Assembly: GCA_025359205.1 (NCBI GenBank)
Contig: JANYHD010000014.1
Location: 1 to 63,629, forward strand
Reading direction: 5' to 3'
Origin: Gammaproteobacteria bacterium
GTDB lineage: Bacteria; Pseudomonadota; Gammaproteobacteria; Steroidobacterales; Steroidobacteraceae
Length of the DNA stretch: 63,629 nt
In this document: piece by piece, positions 57,989 through 63,629 of the stretch
Numbering within the stretch: the first letter of the stretch is position 1
Layout of the letters: each line of letters starts with the position of its first letter
Notes under the pieces: generated by a model
The model's input: the letters and a program-made list of their open reading frames with translations, nothing else
Told to the model about the DNA's origin: nothing
Database searches by the model: none
Made by a program: the position numbers and the translations under genes

Positions 57989-59875
57989 ATGGAACAGCGT
58001 TCTGCTCCGGGGGTTCGCAGACCACTCCCCGCGCCGTTGGGGCTGTTGCCGGAATCTTGGCCGCTGCCAGGGTGGCTGCGCCGACTGATCGGGCGTGTCT
58101 CCGGTATCGCCGGAGTAGAGGTCGTCGCTGGCAGCCTCGATTTCGAGGCCAATCCCGGCGAGTTCGCGCGTCAGGCGCTGGTTCGCCTCGGGGTCCAATA
58201 CACGCTTGCCGCCGGCGAGCTGCAGCAGGTGCCAGCATCAGGCGGCTTGATCGTCGTCGCCAACCATCCATTCGGCGCCGTCGACGGATTGATTGCCATC
58301 AACGCGCTGCACGCGCGGCGCCCGGATCTCAAGCTCCTGGCCAACGGCATGCTGGCCCGGCTCAAGCCGCTGCAGGATGCGGTGCTGCCGGTTGATGCGC
58401 TGGGCAGCGATGCCCGCAGCAATGCCCGCAGCGTGCGTGATGCCCTGCGGCACGTCGCCGCGGGGGGCGCCCTGTTCACCTTTCCGGCCGGTGAAGTGGC
58501 GCATGTGCGCTGGGGCCGCCTGGGCGTGATGGATCCGCCGTGGACGCGGGCCGCGTCGCGCCTGATCAGGCTTTCGAACGTGCCCATCGTGCCGATGTAT
58601 TTTGAAGGCCGCAACAGCGCGCTATTCCAGATGCTGGGTCTGGTGCACCCGCTGTTGCGTACCTTGCTGCTGCCGCGCGAAGCGCTGAACAAGGTCGGCG
58701 CCAACGTCCAGGTGCGCATCGGTGCACCGATCAGCGCGCGACGCATTGCCAAGCTGAATGACCCGGCGGCGATCGCCGCCCATCTGCGCGCCAGCGTCAC
58801 GCTGCTGGCGCGATCGCGGCCGCCCGCGTTGAGCACGCCTGTAACGGCAGCTGCCGTCGCGGGCACGGTGGAGGCCGGCACCGGGGCGCAGCAGGATTTG
58901 GCGCACCGGACCGAGGGCGTGCCGCTGGCCTCGCCGATCGAGCCCGCGCGCATGGCGGCTGAGCTGGCGGCGCTGCCGGTAGGCCAGCGGCTGCTGGTAT
59001 CCGGCGCGCTGGAGATCTACTGCGCCGCTGCGGCACAGATTCCCTGGACGCTGCAGGAAATCGGCCGCCTGCGCGAGTGTACTTTCAGGGCGGTAGGCGA
59101 AGGTACCGGGCGCGCGGCCGACCTCGATGTGTTTGACGATTACTATGAGCACTTGTTCATCTGGCAGGCAGAGAAGCGCGAGATTGTCGGTGCCTATCGG
59201 CTCGGCCGCAGTGATGTCATCCGCAAGCGCTTCGGCGCCCGCGGTCTTTATCTGACCTCGCTGTTCGAGTTTCGCGAGCCGTTCTTCAAGCTGCTGGGGC
59301 CGGCCCTCGAGCTCGGCCGCTCATTCGTGCGGCCCGAATACCAGCGTTCGTACGCCCCATTGCTGCTGCTGTGGAAGGGCATCAGTGAATACATCGGCCG
59401 CTATCCGGCCTATGCTCGCCTGCTCGGTGCGGCCAGCGTCAGCAACAACTACGACCCGCTATCGCGCGCGCTGCTGGTGGAGGCGCTGCGCGCCTGGCGC
59501 AGCGAGCCACTGCTGGGCGCGCTGGTAAGTCCGCGCCGGCCCTTCAAGGCGCGCTACTCGCTGCGTTCGCTGTTCGGCGAGGCGGGTCTGGACGCCGATC
59601 TCGACGCACTCGGTTCGCTGATCGAGGACCGCGAGCCCGACGGCAAGGGCGTGCCGGTCCTGTTGCGTCACTACCTGAAGCTGGGCGCGCGCACCATCGG
59701 CTTCAATATCGACGCGGATTTTGGCAATGCACTCGACTGCCTCATCGTGCTCGACCTGCGCCGCGTGCCGGTCGCGACGCTGCAGAAATACATGTCGGAC
59801 GATTCCTTGCAGCGCTTCCGCGCCTACTGGCGGCTGGACCCGGCCGAGGCCGAGGCCGTTACGCGTTCTGGCTAG
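57989..59875 (+). CDS. OlsF-like bifunctional acyltransferase (PlsC-type plus OlsB/GNAT-type)
   Basis: 628 aa with two catalytic halves. Residues ~60-300 are a PlsC/OlsA-like O-acyltransferase: ANHPFGAVDG (92-99, catalytic His and Asp), FTFPAGEV (acyl-acceptor block) and IVPMYFEGRNS. Residues ~340-610 resemble the OlsB/hemolysin-type N-acyltransferase fold: IGRLRECTFRAVGEG, LFIWQAEKREIVGAYRLG, LYLTSLFEF and SFVRPEYQRSYAP. This is the architecture of OlsF, which makes ornithine lipids on its own. Ornithine lipids replace phospholipids in phosphate-starved bacteria, which fits the pst genes upstream, though no Pho box was found. A TTGGAT-17-TAAAGT pair (57952-57980) ends only 8 bases before the ATG. 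Confidence 0.75.
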   Translation: MEQRSAPGVRRPLPAPLGLLPESWPLPGWLRRLIGRVSGIAGVEVVAGSLDFEANPGEFARQALVRLGVQYTLAAGELQQVPASGGLIVVANHPFGAVDGLIAINALHARRPDLKLLANGMLARLKPLQDAVLPVDALGSDARSNARSVRDALRHVAAGGALFTFPAGEVAHVRWGRLGVMDPPWTRAASRLIRLSNVPIVPMYFEGRNSALFQMLGLVHPLLRTLLLPREALNKVGANVQVRIGAPISARRIAKLNDPAAIAAHLRASVTLLARSRPPALSTPVTAAAVAGTVEAGTGAQQDLAHRTEGVPLASPIEPARMAAELAALPVGQRLLVSGALEIYCAAAAQIPWTLQEIGRLRECTFRAVGEGTGRAADLDVFDDYYEHLFIWQAEKREIVGAYRLGRSDVIRKRFGARGLYLTSLFEFREPFFKLLGPALELGRSFVRPEYQRSYAPLLLLWKGISEYIGRYPAYARLLGAASVSNNYDPLSRALLVEALRAWRSEPLLGALVSPRRPFKARYSLRSLFGEAGLDADLDALGSLIEDREPDGKGVPVLLRHYLKLGARTIGFNIDADFGNALDCLIVLDLRRVPVATLQKYMSDDSLQRFRAYWRLDPAEAEAVTRSG

Positions 59876-62558
59876 GGCTCAACGCCTCCATCAACCGCGC
59901 TCGCAGCCGCTCCGCGGCTGCTTCATCGAGCGGACGGCGCTCTCGGTCGGTGACGTAGAACACGTCCTCGGCGCGCTCGCCCATGGTGCCGATCTTGGCC
60001 GCGTGCAGCTCGACGCTCTCTTCCCACAACACCTTGCCGACATCGCACAGGAGCCCCGGGCGGTCGCCGGCCACCAGCTCGAGCACCGTGCGCGCGTTGC
60101 GCACGTCGGTGCTGATCGCGATCTGCGTTGGCGTACGGAATACGCGTAGCTGGCGCGGCGCGCGCCGCGATACCGACAGCGGCGCCTCGCGGGCCTTGCG
60201 CAGCGAGGCCCACAGCGACTGCTCGATCTCGGAGAGCCGCTCGGCGTCGCTGATCATCGCGCCGTCTTCCTCGAGCACGTGGTAGGTGTCGAGCGAGTAG
60301 TCGTTGCCGACCGGCGTGATGCGGGCATCGACGATGTTCAGCCCGAGCTGGTCGAGCACGGCGGTGGCGCGCGCAAAACTGTGGCGGCGGTGCGGGGCAT
60401 AAATCAGCACGGCGGTGGTGCCACTGCCCGAATGAGTCTCGACCGCGACCCGTTCAGCCTCACCACTCGCGTCGCGATTGGCCAGCACCTGCGTGTGGCG
60501 CGCGATTTCCTCGGGCGTGTAACGCAGGAAATAGGCCTCCGGGAGCCGCTGCCAGACGGCGTCGAGCGCGGCCACCGGCAGTCCCGCGGACTGCAGCCGC
60601 GCGCGCGCGCCGGCCTGGTTCTCGCGCACCAGCTCTTCCTTGTCGACCGGTGTCTCGAGACCGCGGCGCAGCGCGCGGCGGGTCTTTTCGTACAGGTCGT
60701 GGAACAGCGAGGCCTTCCAGGAATTCCACAGCTTGGGGTTAGTGCCACGCACGTCCGCGCAGGTGAGCACGTACAGGTAATCGAGATGCGCCTCGTCGCC
60801 CACCTTACGGGCGAATTCGCTGATGACCTGCGGGTCGCCGATGTCGAGTTTCTGCGCCGTGGTCGACAGCAGCAGGTGCGCCTTGACGAGCCAGGCCACG
60901 AGGCGCGCGTCATAGCGCGACAGGCCCTGCTCGAGGCAGAAGGCCTCGGCGTCGACCGCGCCCAGGTCCGAGTGATCGCCACCGCGGCCCTTGGCGATGT
61001 CGTGGAAAAGCGCGCCGAGGTAGACGAGTTCCTGTTTGGGCAGGGTCTGCATGATCGGTGAGACCAGCGGCAGTTCGTGGTTGAATTCCGGGATCGCCAG
61101 GCGTCGGGTGTTGCTCACCACGAACAGCGTGTGCGCATCGACCGTGTAGGCGTGGAACAGGTCGTATTGCATGCGTCCAACGATGCGGCCGAAGGCGGGG
61201 ATGTAGCGGCCGAGCACGCCGTAGTTGTTCATGCGGCGCAGCTCGTGCGTGACGCCGCGCGGCGCGCGCAGGATCTCGAGGAACAACCGGTGGTTGCGCG
61301 GGTTCTGGCGGAACTCCTCGTCGATCAGCCACAAGTTGCGTCCCACCGCCCGGATCGTGCCGGCGCGCACGCCGCGCAGTTCGGGGTGCTGCTGCAGCAG
61401 CACGAACAGTTCCAGCAGCGCCGAGGGTTGGCGCGCGAACAGGTCTTCGCTCACGGCTTCGAGCGAACCGTCGCGCACCTGGAACTGCGGCGTCAGCGGC
61501 TTCGGCGGCGTGTCGTCGGTGAGGATCGCCTCGCGGAACAGCTGCAGCAGCAGCTCGTTGAGCAACTGCACGTCCATGGCGGTGCGGTAGTAGCGCTGCA
61601 TCAGCTGCTCGACCGCGAGCGTGTAGGTGCCATCCTCGTAGCCGAAGCTGTGCGCGAGCTTGATCTGATGGTCGAACAGCAAGCGGTCTTCGTGGCGGCC
61701 GGTGAGTACGTGCAGGCCAAAGCGCACCTTCCACAGGAAGGCCTGTGCCTGCTTCAGCCGGCGCAGTTCCGAGACGGTGAGAAATCCGTGCGTGGCCAGC
61801 TCGTCGAGCGACTCGGCGCCGAAGTGGCGCTTGGCGACCCAGGCGATGGTCTGGATATCGCGCAGGCCCCCAGGAGCGGTCTTCACGTTGGGTTCGAGGT
61901 TGTAGGCCGTGTCATTGGCCTTGTGATGGCGCTCCTGCTGCTCGCGCACCTTGGCGGCGAAGTAGTCGCGCACCGGCCAGACCTTGTCGGGCGCCAGCGC
62001 CGCCCGCATCGCGGGCAGGAGCGCCTCCGATCCGGCGAGTGCGCGCGCCTCGAGGAGCGTGGTCATCACGCCGACATCGGCGATGCTCTCTTCCGCGCAT
62101 TCGCCGATCGTACGCACGCTGTGGCCGACCTCGAGGCCGATGTCCCACAGGAAGGCCACAAATTTCTCGATCGGTTCGCGATCGGCGCCGGCCAGCGGCT
62201 CAGGCGTCAACACCAGCAGGTCGACGTCCGAGCAAGGGTGCAGCTCGCCGCGGCCGTAGCCGCCGACTGCTGCCAGCGTCGTCCTTGCGCACAGAGTCGG
62301 GCCTAGGCGTACAGGCCACAGGCTCGCGAGCAACTGGTCGATGAACGCCGAGCGCGCACGTACCAGTGCCTCCACCGGCTCGTCGTCACGGAAGCGCTGC
62401 TGCAGTTCCTGCTGACTCTGCGCGAGCAGCGTGCGGCAGGCATCGCTTGAACAGTGCCCGGCCTCGAGCAGCACCGGGAGCCGGCCGAGCAAAGGCCAGT
62501 CCAGGATCGCGGTGGGCGCGGGAATGGAATCGTCGATCGCGGCGGGGTCGGCGATCAT
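59859..62558 (-). CDS. glnD: Bifunctional uridylyltransferase / uridylyl-removing enzyme GlnD
   Basis: 899 aa from the ATG at 62558, which overlaps the map stop (ATGA). It modifies and de-modifies the PII protein in response to glutamine. The N-terminal nucleotidyltransferase domain has VGGYGRGELHPCSDVDLL with the catalytic Asp pair. The HD domain has GALFHDIAKGRGGDHS. Two C-terminal ACT domains follow, one around AVLIYAPHRRHSFARA and one around TVLELVAGDRPGLLCDVG, which sense glutamine. Its 3' end overlaps the convergent OlsF-like gene by 17 bases. Confidence 0.95.
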   Translation of the reverse strand: MIADPAAIDDSIPAPTAILDWPLLGRLPVLLEAGHCSSDACRTLLAQSQQELQQRFRDDEPVEALVRARSAFIDQLLASLWPVRLGPTLCARTTLAAVGGYGRGELHPCSDVDLLVLTPEPLAGADREPIEKFVAFLWDIGLEVGHSVRTIGECAEESIADVGVMTTLLEARALAGSEALLPAMRAALAPDKVWPVRDYFAAKVREQQERHHKANDTAYNLEPNVKTAPGGLRDIQTIAWVAKRHFGAESLDELATHGFLTVSELRRLKQAQAFLWKVRFGLHVLTGRHEDRLLFDHQIKLAHSFGYEDGTYTLAVEQLMQRYYRTAMDVQLLNELLLQLFREAILTDDTPPKPLTPQFQVRDGSLEAVSEDLFARQPSALLELFVLLQQHPELRGVRAGTIRAVGRNLWLIDEEFRQNPRNHRLFLEILRAPRGVTHELRRMNNYGVLGRYIPAFGRIVGRMQYDLFHAYTVDAHTLFVVSNTRRLAIPEFNHELPLVSPIMQTLPKQELVYLGALFHDIAKGRGGDHSDLGAVDAEAFCLEQGLSRYDARLVAWLVKAHLLLSTTAQKLDIGDPQVISEFARKVGDEAHLDYLYVLTCADVRGTNPKLWNSWKASLFHDLYEKTRRALRRGLETPVDKEELVRENQAGARARLQSAGLPVAALDAVWQRLPEAYFLRYTPEEIARHTQVLANRDASGEAERVAVETHSGSGTTAVLIYAPHRRHSFARATAVLDQLGLNIVDARITPVGNDYSLDTYHVLEEDGAMISDAERLSEIEQSLWASLRKAREAPLSVSRRAPRQLRVFRTPTQIAISTDVRNARTVLELVAGDRPGLLCDVGKVLWEESVELHAAKIGTMGERAEDVFYVTDRERRPLDEAAAERLRARLMEALSPSQNA

Positions 62559-63340
62559 GCGGCGCTGCGTTCGGCGGCGCCGAGCGTCAGCACTTCGTGG
62601 CCGCCCGGCGTGACCAGCACCATGTGTTCCCACTGCGCCGAGAGCGAGTGATCCTTAGTGACGACCGTCCAGCCGTCGGGGAGCACCTTGGTGTGGCGCT
62701 TGCCGGCGTTGATCATGGGCTCGATCGTGAACACCATGCCGGCGACCAGCTCCATGCCGGTGCCGGCCTCGCCGTAATGCAGCACCTGGGGGTCCTCGTG
62801 GTACACGCGGCCAATGCCATGACCACAATATTCGCGGACCACGGAATACCCTGCGCTCTCGGTATGCAGCTGGATGGCATGGCCGATGTCGCCAAGGTGG
62901 GCCCCCGGGCGCACCAGCTCGATGGCGCGCCACATGGCCTCGCGGCAGGTATCCGTGAGGCGTAACGCCTGCACGGGCGGCTTGCCGATGTAGTACATGC
63001 GACTGGTGTCACCGTGGTAGCCATCCTTGATGATAGCCACATCTATATTGAGTATGTCCCCGGACTTCAGCACCCGATCGTTTGGAATTCCGTGGCAAAC
63101 CACGTGGTTAGGCGAGGTGCAGACCGTCTTGGGGAAACCGCGGTAGCCGACGTTGGCCGGGATGGTTTGCTGGCTTTTGAGGATGAATTCGTTGCAGATC
63201 CGGTCCAGTTCGTCGGTGCTGACCCCGGGGACCACGTGCTCGGCGATCATGTCCAACACATCCGCCGCCAGCCGTCCGGAAATGCGCAATTTGGCCTGTT
63301 CCTCGGCCGTCTTGATCGATACTCGGGTGGAGCGGAGCAT
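62555..63340 (-). CDS. map: Methionine aminopeptidase type I
   Basis: 261 aa. Removes initiator methionine from new proteins. Metal ligands: ILNIDVAIIKDGYHGDTSR (two Asp), GHGIGRVYHE (His), MVFTIEPM (Glu) and the closing Glu in QWEHMVLVT. VCHGIPND holds the substrate His. No N-terminal zinc-finger extension, so type Ia. It is divergent from rpsB, a typical bacterial arrangement, and couples to glnD downstream by a 4-base overlap. Confidence 0.96.
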   Translation of the reverse strand: MLRSTRVSIKTAEEQAKLRISGRLAADVLDMIAEHVVPGVSTDELDRICNEFILKSQQTIPANVGYRGFPKTVCTSPNHVVCHGIPNDRVLKSGDILNIDVAIIKDGYHGDTSRMYYIGKPPVQALRLTDTCREAMWRAIELVRPGAHLGDIGHAIQLHTESAGYSVVREYCGHGIGRVYHEDPQVLHYGEAGTGMELVAGMVFTIEPMINAGKRHTKVLPDGWTVVTKDHSLSAQWEHMVLVTPGGHEVLTLGAAERSAA

Positions 63341-63366
63341 GGGGTACTTCGGGTAGCCTAAAGCGT

Positions 63367-63395
63367 TGTTCCGGCGGGAAGATCATGGTATAAAG
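63367..63395 (+). promoter_or_regulatory. Sigma70 promoter of rpsB
   Basis: TTGTTC (63367-63372) and TATAAA (63390-63395) are separated by exactly 17 bases. The expected start near 63402 leaves a leader of about 160 bases before rpsB, containing the hairpin at 63473-63493. Confidence 0.7.
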
Positions 63396-63472
63396 CGCGG
63401 CCTTTTTTGGCAACGCAATCCACACGCGTATCAGTAACTTGCGGCTGGGTGTCCCCACTTCAAGGCCCTGAC

Positions 63473-63493
63473 GCACCCGCCGAAGGCGGGTGC
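63473..63493 (+). promoter_or_regulatory. Hairpin in the rpsB leader
   Basis: GCACCCGCC and GGCGGGTGC form a perfect 9-bp stem with a GAA loop in the 5' leader of rpsB. Leaders of rpsB-tsf mRNA in gammaproteobacteria are known sites of autoregulation by ribosomal protein S2, so this could be part of that structure. It is followed by TTAAAGG, not by a T tract, so termination is unlikely. Confidence 0.5.
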
Positions 63494-63565
63494 TTAAAGG
63501 GTCTGGCAGATGGGAATCGCCGTCAAGGATACGCGGAGGCCCTAACCCAACAACGAGGTATGACC

Positions 63566-63629
63566 ATGTCCAGCGTGTCTATGCGACAGATGCTGGAAGC
63601 GGGCGTCCATTTTGGACACCAGACCCGCT
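63566..63629 (+). CDS. rpsB: Ribosomal protein S2, 5' part only
   Basis: Only 21 codons lie inside the window: SSVSMRQMLEAGVHFGHQTR after the initiator Met, nearly the same as the E. coli S2 N terminus. The ATG at 63566 is chosen over the one at 63560 because GAGG at 63555-63558 is 7 bases away from the former and 1 base from the latter. Component of the small ribosomal subunit; tsf is expected downstream beyond the window. Confidence 0.95.
   Translation, partial: MSSVSMRQMLEAGVHFGHQTR

Overview
The window reads as a chromosomal segment of a high-GC gammaproteobacterium. Evidence: the dapD / glnD-map / rpsB neighbourhood, GTP-type PEPCK, a PhoBR-Pst block with E. coli-like Pho boxes, and the DusA, YoaA, TsaB, DsbB and DapE families. 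I cannot name the species. The overall gene types would fit the Nevskiales / Steroidobacterales / Xanthomonadales side of the class, but that is a guess.

Layout. (1) Bases 1-2.6 kb: the tail of an EAL-domain protein, tRNA-Val(CAC), gltX, a small FN3 lipoprotein, and a tRNA-Ala(GGC)-tRNA-Glu(TTC) pair behind a stable-RNA-type promoter. (2) 2.7-24.7 kb: a Wzx/Wzy-type exopolysaccharide locus. It holds a leftward operon of export protein, outer-membrane barrel, chain-length regulator, tyrosine autokinase, glycosyltransferase and initiating sugar-phosphate transferase; three more GT4 glycosyltransferases; a polymerase; a flippase; a second initiating transferase; a polysaccharide-deacetylase-like protein; a GHL15 glycosidase-like protein; a large Ig/NHL lipoprotein; and an Sfp-type phosphopantetheinyl transferase sharing an operon with two glycosyltransferases. 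(3) 25-26.2 kb: copCD. (4) 26.4-36.5 kb: two overlapping alpha/beta-hydrolases and a 2827-residue three-module NRPS, followed by a decayed IS630-family transposase fragment. (5) 36.7-45.4 kb: CaiB-type CoA-transferase, dusA, a cyclase-FHA fusion, pckG, yoaA, tsaB and an ornithine-cyclodeaminase-family reductase. (6) 45.4-56.2 kb: the phosphate block phoBR-phoU-dsbB, dapE, porin-phoU2-pstSCAB, with three Pho boxes that each sit exactly 10 nt upstream of a -10 hexamer. (7) 56.3-63.6 kb: dapD, a TPR-like protein, an OlsF-like bifunctional acyltransferase, glnD, map and the start of rpsB.

Most interesting system. The polysaccharide locus and the NRPS appear to form one functional unit. The NRPS reads A-T-(E/C)-A-T-(E/C)-A-T. 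Its binding-pocket residues, read by eye, give Thr, Ser and Gly, and both condensation domains carry dual epimerisation/condensation hallmarks, so the predicted chain is D-Thr-D-Ser-Gly. It has no starter C domain, no thioesterase and no reductase. The only phosphopantetheinyl transferase in the window lies about 23 kb away inside a glycosyltransferase operon, which ties the assembly line to the glycan genes. I infer that a short peptide may be handed to a glycan or other acceptor rather than hydrolysed. This is a hypothesis, not a demonstrated function.
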